64,000 bases of DNA from Globisporangium splendens (lineage: Eukaryota; Oomycota; Peronosporomycetes; Pythiales; Pythiaceae). The stretch's first letter is position 1, and each line of letters opens with the position of its first letter. Where the stretch lies: assembly GCA_006386115.1 (NCBI GenBank), contig VFIW01000009.1:837083-901082 (forward strand), written 5' to 3'. The position numbers and the translations under genes are program-made. Of this stretch, positions 10,215 to 20,900 are shown one piece after another. A model generated the notes under the pieces. The model was not told where the DNA came from and searched no databases. It saw only the letters and a list, made by a program, of their open reading frames with translations.

Positions 10215-10578
10215 GGAGTGAGAAATCGTGAGACGCTGCCGCGTCAGACCTGCATTTTCAATTGGAGGGGGTGATATGCAAAAGCGAACAAGATATATGT
10301 AAGCGTGTAAGGCGTGCTGGCATTTTCAACGATGGAGCTGCACAGCTGAGTATCACCGAAGCCACTGCAGATCAGGGAGCCTCATTTTTTCTTCGCTTGC
10401 TGCAACTACTCAGTTGCTATCTTGAAGCTACCCAGCCTGCCCGTCGTTGAATTCATTGATACCAGAAGTTGATAAAGCACAGTGCGGTGGTTTTTTGTAC
10501 CCAGAGCTAGCCAGCCAGACAGCCAAGAGCCAAGCTGATTCCACTCCAGCGCTCGGATGAAGCATTCATTTTTTTGCG
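10215..10578. other. No gene recognised
   Basis: A spacer between copy A and the ARF relic. It may contain the lost first exon of that relic, but nothing is clear. Confidence 0.4.
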
Positions 10579-10915
10579 TTGTTGAACAAACCGTGTCGGA
10601 TTGTCGCTCTCGGGCCAACCGGACGGTACCAACAAGACAACTTCCTTCTCAAACCGAAGCTCGGGGAGGTCGTGACGACGGTACTTCCCATTGGCCCGAA
10701 TGTTGAGATGCTGACGCACAAAGGCGTTGAGTTCGTCAGTGGACGTTGGCGAGCAACCCGGTGCATTCTGGCAGCACTACGTTTACAGAACCTCTGGAGT
10801 CATCTACGTGGTCGACACTGCTGATCCGGATCGCCTCTCTGTCGCACAGCTCTCTAATCCAGTACGAGGTGCAGCGGGATGCGAAGGTGCTGGCGTTTGC
10901 GAACAAACATGGTTG
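10579..10915 (+). pseudogene. ARF-family small GTPase relic 1
   Basis: The frame from 10579 reads KPCRIVALGPTGRYQQDN and KLGEVVTTVLPIGPNVEML, then HKGVEFVS. The ARF P-loop (GLDGAGKTT) has decayed to GPTGRYQQDN, so nucleotide binding is lost. A frame change near 10740 then gives GEQPGAFWQHYVYRTSGVIY, VVDTADPDRLS and, after another, DAKVLAFANKHG, matching switch II through the NKxD region of ARFs. No intact start, and at least two frame changes. Confidence 0.85.
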
Positions 10916-11240
10916 AACCCTCGACCAAGGACCTCGCATACTAATCCATTGTTTGCTTCTTACGACGAGCATCGATGCAAGAGCTCAGTTGTATCTCGTT
11001 GTCCCTCTTTCTTTCTGCGGCCATATCCGCCCAGGCGTCAACAAAGACTGCTCAGTCTGTGGCAATTGATTTGGAAAGCTCAACAGTGACGAACTTGCAC
11101 CGCGACGACTTCTTTTAGCGTAAATATTCCAAACTACCCATCTTTTGGTAATTATCCTCTTTTGGTAATTCTGTGGGTACCGTCCAGTAATTGAGTGTAT
11201 TCCTCGTACCACTGAACTCTGGTTGCTCCGAAATGCAAAA

Positions 11241-12908
11241 ATGACGCACTGGACGGACGATGGAGACTGCGGCGCGATGCTCGCCGCTGCGCTCGCCTTC
11301 GTCGACGAGTACGAGTCATCGATGGTGGCGTCGGACAGCGGCGACGACGCACTCCCGCATTCTCTTGTGAGCGCGAGCGCAGCGCAGGGTGAGCTGGTCC
11401 TAGATGGACTCGCGGCGATCGATGAGCAGGTGGACGTCCGGACCGTCGATGCCAACGCGTCCAATACTGGGTCCTCACTGCTGCCAGTTGCGTTAGTGCC
11501 GCTGGATGGAAATAACTCAGCTATTCAGCAAGACGCGCGCACGAGTCTTACGGCCAAGAAATCGTGCAAAAAGCCGACGCGGTCGGACCCGAACAAGTCG
11601 CGCAATGCGCGCAAGCAAGAACTGATTTACTTGCGCAGCAAAGTGTCGGACTTGGAAGCCCAATTGCGCGACATGCACAAGCAAAAGCATCCTCGCGACT
11701 CACCCTCGTCGTCGTCGCTATGGCACCGGATTCATTCAGCAGAGGAACGCAATGACCAGGATCTGCGCTTTTCGATTCCATTGTCCGCCGCAGGGTCGTC
11801 GTTCCGCCCAACAGCTGCGTCTGTGTGGAAAGAGATCGCCGACAGCCAAAGCAATGAGCGCATGCGGTCTGAGCGCGAGAATACTCGCCTCAAGCTTTTA
11901 TTGGGAAGTCAGCTTCGGATCGCCAACAACCTACAAAAGCTCTTGAACAAGAGCATCGCGTTGCGAGTACGAAGTGGCGTTTTCTTGCTGTTTGTTCTGT
12001 AGAAGCGAGCTCACTTTGTCTGTTACTTTGTCAAATCTAGGACATTGAGAAATGCGTCTATCGAAGCAAGGGCGTGCAAAATGTGCACTCGCCGACATCC
12101 GACTGGACGGTCAACCAGGTCTTCGAAAGCTTGCTCGCTGGAGTCCACGCCACGTATAGCGAGATCGACGCTCTGCTCGCTGCCATTAGCCTTGCACGAA
12201 GCGAGGCGCCGCACGTGGCCGCCAAGATGCTCACGGACGAAAGCCACGGCCAGGTCATGGAGGTGTTCGGCAACAAGGTGTTTCCGTTTGATATCCAGAC
12301 TACAGGGACGGCGGTGTGGAATCATTTCCTGTCCGCGAAAGAGCGAGTCCCGTACCGCCACTACTACCATACGACCCCAAAGGTAAAGCTGATTTTCTTC
12401 TTACTGTCATTGTAAAAAGACGGGTATCTCATGCAGAATATGGTTGTGCATGAATTTCGTTTGCAAATAGGAAATCAACGCTGAAGAAGACACGATTCTT
12501 GAAAACTGTATCCTGGAGATGCAATTGAACCAAGTGATTGGGCAATTCCGTTTGAAGCAGATCCTGCGTCGATATGTCGAGAGAGACCGCGTGGTGGTGA
12601 TCTGGCTAGGGTGTTTTAATCCAATTGAGTTGTCTGGTGAGCCGATTACAGGCGTGCAGTTTGTGGAGAAAGGGTTCATTGTCGTCAAACGCCCGAAGAT
12701 CAACTGGGGCAATATGTCGCTGCTTCAGACGTGCTATATCACCAAACCAGAGCTGACGGGTGACATGAAAGAGAAAGAGAACCCGTTGGTTAAATCCATG
12801 CTCGACTTTGTATTGAGAACGACTGCTGGAAACATCACGGCAAGTCACCAGATGATCGAAAATGAGTTGCTCGAGCAGATGCTGAGAACCAGTAATCGAG
12901 TGTCTTGA
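11241..12908 (+). CDS. START-like/M96-type family protein, tandem copy B, 3 exons
   Basis: Exons 11241-11966, 12041-12382 and 12471-12908 join in frame to 501 residues, with intron positions and phases identical to copy A. The start MTHWTDDGDCGAML aligns with copy A and with the edge copy. The same blocks follow: SFVDEYESS-like (AFVDEYESS), KKPTRSDPNKSRNARKQE, VWKEIADSQSNERMRSEREN, MEVFGNKVFPFDIQTTG, RRYVERDRVVVIW. Identity with copy A is patchy: about 11780-11956 and much of exon 3 are nearly base-for-base the same, while the acidic N-terminus, exon 2 and introns differ. Exon 3 has a two-residue insertion (MKEKENP for MKENP). Both copies end with the same residues (LLEQMLRTSNRVS). Function unknown. 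Confidence 0.85.
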
Positions 12909-12941
12909 GAAGCGTCAATTTACGGGGGATTTCTTCGAACT

Positions 12942-13459
12942 ATGGCTTTCAAGGAGACTCGTTCCATGGGCAGACTTTTGTCCAAATACGCGCGCGCTCG
13001 GTGTCGGATCATGTCGCGAGCTACTGGACGAACAAATCGAGTCAGATTGTCGTCCTCGGGTTGGACGGAGCCGGCAAGACGGCATTTGCTCTACATGCTA
13101 AAACTTGGGACAGTCATGACGACGATGCCTCCGATTGGTCTGAGCGCCGTGATGCTGAATCAAAAAGGTGTTGAGTTCACATCAATGGGTGGATATTGGC
13201 GAGCAACCCAGAGCGTTCTGGTAGCACTTCTATTGAAATACAAGTCAAGAAACTGGTGGCCATAGTCAACGACTTTGCGCTGTCTTGCCATGGATCGACG
13301 TGCAACCAGGACGGTCTTGTTGTTCATCAACGCCAGCAGCTTCGCGTCTCGCAGCGCCTCGTACTCGAAGAAACAGCGCAGTTCGTCTGCTGCGTCGGAC
13401 ATGCGATCCGGATCAGCAGCGTTGACCATGAAGATGATCCCAGTGGCATGCCGCAGCAC
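12942..13459. pseudogene. ARF-family GTPase relic 2, with internal inversion
   Basis: The first half lies on the plus strand (12942-13235): MGRLLSKYARA, then in another frame QIVVLGLDGAGKT with a still recognisable P-loop, then LNQKGVEFTSMG and GYWRAT. The second half is on the complement (13459 to about 13240): RHATGIIFMVNAADPDRMSD, RCFFEYEALRDAKLLALMN and, in a shifted frame, QQDRPG, the ARF VVDxxDRxR...NKxD region. One gene has thus been cut and its 3' half flipped, besides point frame changes. It lies downstream of copy B as relic 1 lies downstream of copy A. Confidence 0.8.
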
Positions 13460-13506
13460 GCCAAGTACCTCGGCGTTCGGAACGCTACGCTCTGGTATGT
13501 GACCGA

Positions 13507-14591
13507 TTGTCTACTCCTACCCCGTTTCTACTGGCTGTGGACAAAGAGAATCTTTGCCAACTCCTGTCGCTACTCGTCCCAGTCAACGCGCTGAACCGAA
13601 AGAGCCAAGCAGAGACCGCGCATCAGGTGGGATCCCTTCTAATGCTCTACCGTCTCCGTACTGTAACGTTGGATGCCACTCAGTCCCTCAAAGACTATCA
13701 GTCTCCTGCACGAACCCCCAAGCATTTTGCGCCACATGGACCGTTGGCTGTGAAAACTCGCTGTCTGCTTGCACAAGCTCTCGACAGTCGTTCCTTTAAC
13801 AGATACACCGATCCTGCCGTCCGCAGAAAGCAGTCGTTTATTTTCGAGACCCAGCTCTTTCTCGAGTCACGCTTCAAGGATCTTGATAGCAATTTGTCGA
13901 AAGCGGTGAGGTTCTGCAACGTGACGCGCGGTGTTGCGCCTGAAGCGAACAACCAAGTCGTCGATTCAGTGAAGCTGACGATAGTGAACAACGTACGCAA
14001 AATGGTGGTGGCAAGTGTGGCTGAGGAAATCGCGGAGAGCGTCACTCCAGAGATGTCAACAGCAACGGATTTCTCGGAGAAGTTAATGGACATGTTTGGA
14101 AGCGGCACTGTACAAGACAGCGTCAACGTTGCTGACGTTCGCGAAAGTCGCGTTGAAGAGGAGCTCCAGCGATGGGTGGTGGAGTCTACATCACAATGTG
14201 AGTCTGTTCACGAATTTTGTCCACGGCAAGCAGCTTCGAACGACTACCGAAGGTGGCAAAAACTGTGTTTGGGTTTGCAACATCGTCCGCTCAAATTGAG
14301 CGCGACTTTGGCGGATGCGGAAGATTGGTGACCAGTCACCGAGTCAGTCTGGGAGATCTCAGCGTCGAAATGAGCTCTTTTCCAAATTGCAACCGCGAGT
14401 TTATCCAGCTTTCTCAGTGTGGCAAGATCCCAGTTGATACGATCGCGGCTCACATTCCATCGCATGTACTTGTGGGTATCGGCGGTGATTTGGATAACGG
14501 CGTCGATCGAGAGATCATACAGACATTCTCAAGTGCGAGCTTTGACGATGAAGAAGAAGAGCGAGCAGCAGCATTTGTATTGTGCGTGTGA
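13507..14591 (+). pseudogene. hAT-type transposase, C-terminal relic
   Basis: The frame from 13507 (about 274 codons) contains RFCNVTRGVAPEANNQVVDS and VEEELQRWVVESTSQC. After a frame change near 14200-14250, the next frame gives VAKTVFGFATSSAQIERDFG, then GCGRLVTSHRVSL and FPNCNREFIQL. The tSSAQIERDFGxxG...R block is the hAT dimerisation region. The N-terminal BED finger and catalytic domain are not seen, so this is a broken, probably 5'-truncated copy. Confidence 0.7.
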
Positions 14592-14719
14592 TGCGTGCTC
14601 CACGATATATATAATGAACATATGCAATGATGCAAGTCGCAATCGTAAAATACCTTTCTTATGTTGCCAAGAACTCCTGCAATTTCCGAATCTTGTTTGC
14701 ACATCCGAGGGAAGCTGCT

Positions 14720-15758
14720 TCATCCTGATTTCCGCAGCCGCGATGTCGTCTTGGTGTGATTGAGCTTGCATATCTTGGATACTTTTTGTACGCGCTGTTC
14801 AATATCGCGACATTCTTGAGCCTTTTCGAATACTTCAGTACGCGCATGAGCCATCGCCTTCTCAGTTTGCTCATTGAGTTGACGCTGCATACTCAACAAC
14901 AATGACTCTATGCTACCGTCGGCAGCCACTCGATTGCCGGCAGCGGGATCACTTGCCGTGGACTGAGCAGCAGCCTCTATGGGGACCAATTTCGCCGCTT
15001 CTTGTTTCACGTTTGTAGTTGCAGCTGAGCTGGTCTCGTTCTTGACTCTCGCGTTGGCGCTCTCATTGTTGGAAACGCCTTGGAGATCAGCAAGTCTCTT
15101 CTGAAGAAGCTCGTTCACTTTGCGTTCACTCTCGCCGATCCGCTGTTCCGCGCACTGCCGTGCCGTTTCTTCTGCTTTCGCTGATGCTAGTGACCGAAGC
15201 TCCTGTAGTTGCTTGTTGATTTGCTGGCGCAACCCACGCTGTCGACTATCGCTTTGGTCTAGCGAATCCACATTCGCATCCTTGGACTTAGCAACAACAT
15301 CAGCAAGCGCTTGGTCGAGCTTCTGCTGTATCTTCTGCTCCTCAGTGGCCACGAAGGTGACCGTTTTGGTTCTGACTCTTCCGGCTTCCTGTCAGCTTCG
15401 GTGGCTTGCTGACTCGCGCAGTGCTGCGCTGTAGATTCAGCTTTCGCCAATGCCAAGCCACGGATCTCACTTAGCTGTTTCTCCTCTTGCTCCTTCGATG
15501 CACATAGCTGACTGCTACTCATTGAGCTTGAGGACTGAATCAAATCTAAAGATCTTGAGTTGGCATCAGCGATCGCCTCGTCGAGCTGGCGGATACGTGG
15601 AAAACTGACTGCAACGACACAGAGTCATGACCATCGCCGCGGTCAGGCTTGTATAGTGCGAGCACTGAGTTGTCGCTGCCAATGGTGGTGGCGTCGCCAG
15701 TGTTCGTCATCTGCTCTTGGTCCATGAGCGTTTTCTTCTTGTGCGTTGATGCCTTCAA
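14720..15758 (-). pseudogene. Repetitive coiled-coil protein gene with apparent frame breaks
   Basis: Three consecutive complement frames (15758-15546, a middle one through 15543-15370, and 15352-14720) form one coiled-coil protein. The beginning is hydrophilic (MDQEQMTNTGDATTIGSD). Two tandem copies of a module follow: KQLSEIRGLALAKAESTAQH, then KQLQELRSLASAKAEETARQ, each preceded by LDEAIADA or LDQALADV. The reading frame changes near 15600 and 15370. A short intron could explain the first, but I see no clean donor for the second. It could be a pseudogene or a gene with sequence errors. No enzymatic domain is visible and I do not recognise the family. Confidence 0.5.
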
Positions 15759-15779
15759 TTTTTGAATTAGCTGCCATTT

Positions 15780-16662
15780 CTCGAGAAAGGATCTCTTTGA
15801 TTTTGACCAATTAGCGCGGGTGTGACTGCTTTAACCAATCCAAAGCCAAGAATTGTGAAGTTAATCAAAGAGACAACACGGTAGGTGTGTGCATTTGATG
15901 TGCGCGCGACCTGATTACCCTGCGCTAGTGCGTACGCAGGTCAGCCGGCTCCTGCTGGTGGTGTGCACACAATGGCGAACCGGAGATGAAGAGGTAGATG
16001 GCTGGAAAATGAGGGAGGGGTGGACATGCTTCAGTGTGCCGACTTGCAGCAAATCAAAGCGTGCTTTTTGGCCGTTTCAAGTAATGATTAGTTGTGCTAG
16101 TGATTAAATGAGGAGTTCCCACCAATTGGAGCTTGTGATGCAGTCTTGCGAAGGGCAATGTAAAACTTCAAATTTGTCCCTATTTGAGCAACTTCTGCTT
16201 CGAAAACGGTACTGAATAATGGACAATCCTTATTGCGCAACCCGCTTTGAACGAGTTGAAGTGTCAAGACCCATCACCACAAGACAAAGAAGCCCGCACC
16301 ATCGGACGCAATGGGGGGCAGAGCGCGCGCGTGTGTGTGCGGATTGGTGCGTTGCACTGCGTCCAGATGCGACTCGTGTCTCTGTCGAGTGGTGCGCAGA
16401 AGATGGCGTCTCTGTGCGTGTCTGCCTCACTCACTCGCCATGCTCACTGCGTGCTCTGTTGCTCTCTTGTAGCGCATGTTGAGAGAATGGAGCAGGTCGC
16501 GAGCTGTCTTCTCTCAGCACGCACAGCACTTGCGCCGCCCCCACAGCTCCGCGCCGCCGCTGGGCACATGCGTGCGCTCACTCGAATAAGAGAAGCTCTC
16601 CCACAGCACACCAGCCACCGACAATACCCTCCTCCGCGAAACCACCTGCACGACCAGCGACC
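15780..16662. other. No gene recognised; upstream region of next gene
   Basis: Short frames only. The stretch 16290-16600 is GC-rich with alternating gcgcgtgtgtg tracts. The promoter and leader of the coiled-coil gene at 16663 should lie here. Confidence 0.5.
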
Positions 16663-17547
16663 ATGGTTTACTTTATAAACGATCTGATCCACGCGGCGCT
16701 GCACCGCATGCACAAGACCCTCGCAGCGCGACAAGCGAAGGTTGCCGCCGAAGAAATTCCATCTGCTCTGAAGACGCTGAAGACCGCCGAAGCGATCAAG
16801 ACCGTGACTATTGCGACCGAAGAGCTTGAGTGGATGAAAGAACGCATCAGCGCACTATCGAGCGAAGCCGCGCATTGGAGAAGCGAGCACAGGGGACTCG
16901 TCCGGCGCTTCACGACAGCGACGTTCGCGTGCCACGCGATCAAGCGAGAGACCGAGACTGATCAGCACCACATCGTCCGCCAGCTGGAAGACAGTCGCGC
17001 GAACTGTCACCATTTGCGGCAGTGTCTCGACAACAGCGCCGTGGAGCGTCATGAGCTTCACCAGATGATCGAGAAGAAGCGCGACCTCGTGAACACGGCC
17101 GTCGACTGTGCGATGACGCTTGAGGTCATGCGCATCGAGGTCGAAGAAGAGAACGAGAGGCTTGCGGTGACTATCCGTCGAATGAAAAACGAACACGCAA
17201 AGGCTCTGGAGAAGAAAAAGCGCGAGTACCGGCGCCTCTGCACACAGCTAGACGACTTGTGCAGTTCGTGGGTGCACTACGCCGAGTTTCTGGAACGCGA
17301 TACTGCTGCTGCTGAAGTGCCGACTGCTCCTGCCAAGACAGAAGAGAACTCCACGAAAGAAGCGACGCAGAAGAGCGCGGGTAGCCGGCTTCGACTCCCG
17401 ACTCCCATCAATCAGAGCTTACTGCGCAAGCCAGCGACGACGGAAGGCAGCCACAGGAGCAGCAGCAGCAACAACAACAACAACAACAACAGCATCAGCG
17501 CGTCTGCAAAGAACGCCTCGCTGCACGGACCATCCGTCTGCACCTGA
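16663..17547 (+). CDS. Coiled-coil protein of unknown function
   Basis: A single open frame of 294 residues. The start lies in a strong context (GACCATGG). Residues 45-200 are continuous coiled coil (WMKERISALSSEAAHWRSEH, then DLVNTAVDCAMTLEVMRIEV and NERLAVTIRRMKNEHAKAL). From about 220 the chain is disordered: SRLRLPTPINQSLLRKP, then a Ser/Asn tract (SSSSNNNNNNNS) coded by aac/agc repeats. No catalytic or membrane segment. The tract marks it as quickly evolving. I do not recognise the family; a cytoskeletal or scaffold role is only a guess from the coil. Confidence 0.7.
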   Translation: MVYFINDLIHAALHRMHKTLAARQAKVAAEEIPSALKTLKTAEAIKTVTIATEELEWMKERISALSSEAAHWRSEHRGLVRRFTTATFACHAIKRETETDQHHIVRQLEDSRANCHHLRQCLDNSAVERHELHQMIEKKRDLVNTAVDCAMTLEVMRIEVEEENERLAVTIRRMKNEHAKALEKKKREYRRLCTQLDDLCSSWVHYAEFLERDTAAAEVPTAPAKTEENSTKEATQKSAGSRLRLPTPINQSLLRKPATTEGSHRSSSSNNNNNNNSISASAKNASLHGPSVCT

Positions 17548-17931
17548 CCGTCTTGTGCCCATTAGTTTCACTATTATTGTTTATGGTATTCTGGTTTGAC
17601 GCACCGCATTGTAAATGTAAGTCGTTCCATCACCACGTTCGCCACTTGATAGGCATTTAAAACAAAAACAAAAACTATAGCAATCTTTAGCTCTCGTTGC
17701 ATCTTCCCTCGTGAACTCGCTACGGCTTGCTGAGCTTGTCGTTGCATATAATTCACTTGATGCGCTCATCGAATTCTGTGGGCTTTTTTGCAGTCCATCC
17801 TTTGTAGAGGAACGTAGTGAACCCCTCTCGTGTGGAGCTTGAGCAGGTGCCATGCTTCGTTTATCGCTCTTTTCAGCCTGGAAGACCTGTCACGACCAGT
17901 TAACGTTCACGAAACATTTGCTCACCAACAA
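17548..17931. other. Short spacer between convergent genes
   Basis: No gene seen. It holds the 3' ends of the coiled-coil gene (plus) and the E1-like gene (minus). Confidence 0.5.
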
Positions 17932-20900
17932 CTATATAGAGCGTCGGATGTGAAACGGTGGAAACGCAACATCTCCGTGCGCATCCACTGCGATGACGTC
18001 AATAAGCAGAAATGGCACCAGACTACTCGATGTCCCTCTGTCGTTTGACCTACTAGCCCGCGCGACCTCGAAAACGCTGTCGCGGAAACGCATAAGTGTT
18101 AGTGCACCCGCATACGCGTTAGCATTGAGGAAATAATGTGGAGGCTCACCTGGTCGAGAGGTTGCCAGCTTTACTTGTTCGCGCGCCAAACGAGACCAGA
18201 GTACGCCCTTCATGCATCAACGCGTGGATTTCAACCTGGTATTTTGCCTATACACAACAAAAATTAAGACAACAGCGGCACAAGCTCTCACTCACCAAAT
18301 TCTACGACTCCGTACCTTGATGTACTTGACGACGGACTCGACACTCTGCAACTCTTTGCTCAACGGGATACTGATCTTGCTCCAGGCTGTCCAATTCTCT
18401 GGAATTGCTCGCAACGGAACGCCACGAGTGACCTCGAGCGCCATCGATCGCATTTGCAATGGCGGCTGCGGGTTCCAAATTTGCAGCTTGTACGCGCAGC
18501 GACGAGAGATCAGGTAACACAGGCGAGCCGCGAATGGTTGCTTCGATGTTCACCATACTCTGGGCGAAATGCGCGTGCAGCTTCTCTGGCTTGTCAGAGG
18601 CGAAGGCTATCGGTTGGACATGCTTGCACAGTTGAAGCAAGTGACTGGCGCTCGCAACTTGGAAACTTTTCAAAATGCCGCTGGGTGTGCGAGGGTTGCT
18701 GTGCAGACTAAATTGGTCTAGCTCAGAGGCGACTTTGCCGACGATTTTTCGACGCTCTTCAACTGAACAAGCACACGACACGAACCATCAGCAAGCAGCA
18801 GAATCTCACGAATACATTAACACCTTACCTGGTGGAATTTGGATGCTCAGTGAGTCCGCGATAATGCACGCAGTTGACGCAAGCAGCTGGACATGGTGCG
18901 GATCCTCGATGCCAACGCTGAGAAAAAGTATTTCATCAGCTCCGTCTACACCACTGCCATTTGTGCACAACATGGGGATGATCTCACAAATCTTCCACGC
19001 TTCTTGCACACAATCTTTGTAATTCGCGACATTATGACCACGCTGGATAACGCTCCAAATGGTCCACACAGTCGAAATACCATCCTCGGGCAGCTCATGT
19101 GACCCCTTCGTCACAGAGCTCGTAAAGAATTTGATGGCTTGCGTAATGCTTTCGCTGAAGATGAGGGTGAATAACGCACGGCTTCTGATCAGAGTTTCAC
19201 CCAGCTCGAATCCAGAAAAGCCACCCCTCGTGCTGTCAGGAGACCGCGCTGAATATGTTTGCGGGAGATGATCAAACGCGAAGATCTGCGAATTTGATTT
19301 CTTGTCGGGCGGAATCAGCGACTCGCTGAACGTTTCTGTCACATGTGGGATGAACGAACTGAGGGCGAAAGCGTGTTGGCAATGGTCGATGAATATGAAC
19401 GGCTTCTCGTAGCTTCTGCACTAAGAATCGATCCAAAACTTGCTCTACAGCGAAACTGTGAATGTGTCAAACGATCACAATGAAGTACCATAGTCCTCCA
19501 AAGCAGAGCCTAACTTACCGCCAGTGTCAGCGAGTCGCAGCAGATAATATGTGCCTTGCTCCAGGATTCGTGGTCTACAGGGTTGCGCTTGGTCATGGAA
19601 CAAAGTTCCGGCTTTGAGTCTGGAAAGCTGTCGGCTGCAAATGCTAGAAGCGCATTCGGTGTTGATTGGCCAAGACTCTTCGGTGACAAGAGCGCGCGTC
19701 CACTGAGAGTGAGTTCGTCTACGACATGGTGCCTTGAACCATCCACTTCATCCTTCGCCACTAGGATTTGAGATCTTGATCCGATGCCAAGGCACAGAGC
19801 GTTCTGCATAACGTGCAAACATCAGATGGGAACACTTGAGGATGACTGTGACAGGGAAAGGATATCGTACCTTTAAAATTTCGATATTGACGGCTTCTAG
19901 ACCAACTAGAGCGGCCACAGTTTGCTGGAGTCGCTGCAGTAGTGAGGAGCCAAACAGCGCAACGAGTGCACTCTCTCGCTTTGGAATCGAAGTCGCGAAC
20001 TCGGAGGACTCCACATCGATCTCGAGTGGAACAGCACTGAGCATGTCAACGTACATGAATTGGCTCTGTGGGCACACAAGAGGTCCCACCTTTCCTGTAA
20101 TCAGCGGCATATGCATACGTCAGTGAGAGCAAACAATTGCGATAGCAAGCATCTAAGCTTACCCGTAAACTTCATTACTTGAATGGACGCATAACCCGCG
20201 ACTAATGCGCTTAAAGCTTGAAACTCAGACGCAGGGCAGGACAGAAATCTCTTCACGACACCCTCATCTATGTCCGCAACCTTCCCTCTCTTAAATGTAC
20301 CGAGATCTAGCTTGCCATTCTTCAGCAAACATGATGTAAGTGGATAAATAGATACGAACACCTCCACAGGCGACAAAAGCAAACCATTTGACGAAATCTG
20401 CGGGTGAGCTCGAGCATTTGACGTATATGTTCACGATTGTTGCTCTCTGGGAAGAAGCCGAATTCCTGGCGAAAACTGTAGATTCCTTGTATTGCAAAGT
20501 GTGCTTCTGCCGTTTTTCTCTCTGCACCCGTGACGCAAGCAAATTGAGAAGTTCAGCTTGTCCCCAGGCTTCAACGTGGCTATCAATAAATGAGAACATA
20601 CCTGGTTCGGACTGATGAATGTCTATGGGAGATGCGATTTCACCTGGATGGATGATGCGCGTGCGCAGACTCTGGTGGTGCACTGTGGTGCTTCGATGCT
20701 TGAGTTTCTTCATGTGCGTCGCAGCCTTGATGTGCTTGTGAAACTCGTGGAGCTGCTTATCAGTCTTTAGGCAGGAGGGGATCCGCAGTAGCACACTCCC
20801 TGGGGACAAGATCGACTCTACTTCACAGACCAGACGCTCCTTCGCATCGCCAGCTTCGCAATTGCTCGTTCCATTTGATACTGCGACAGTCGACGCTATG

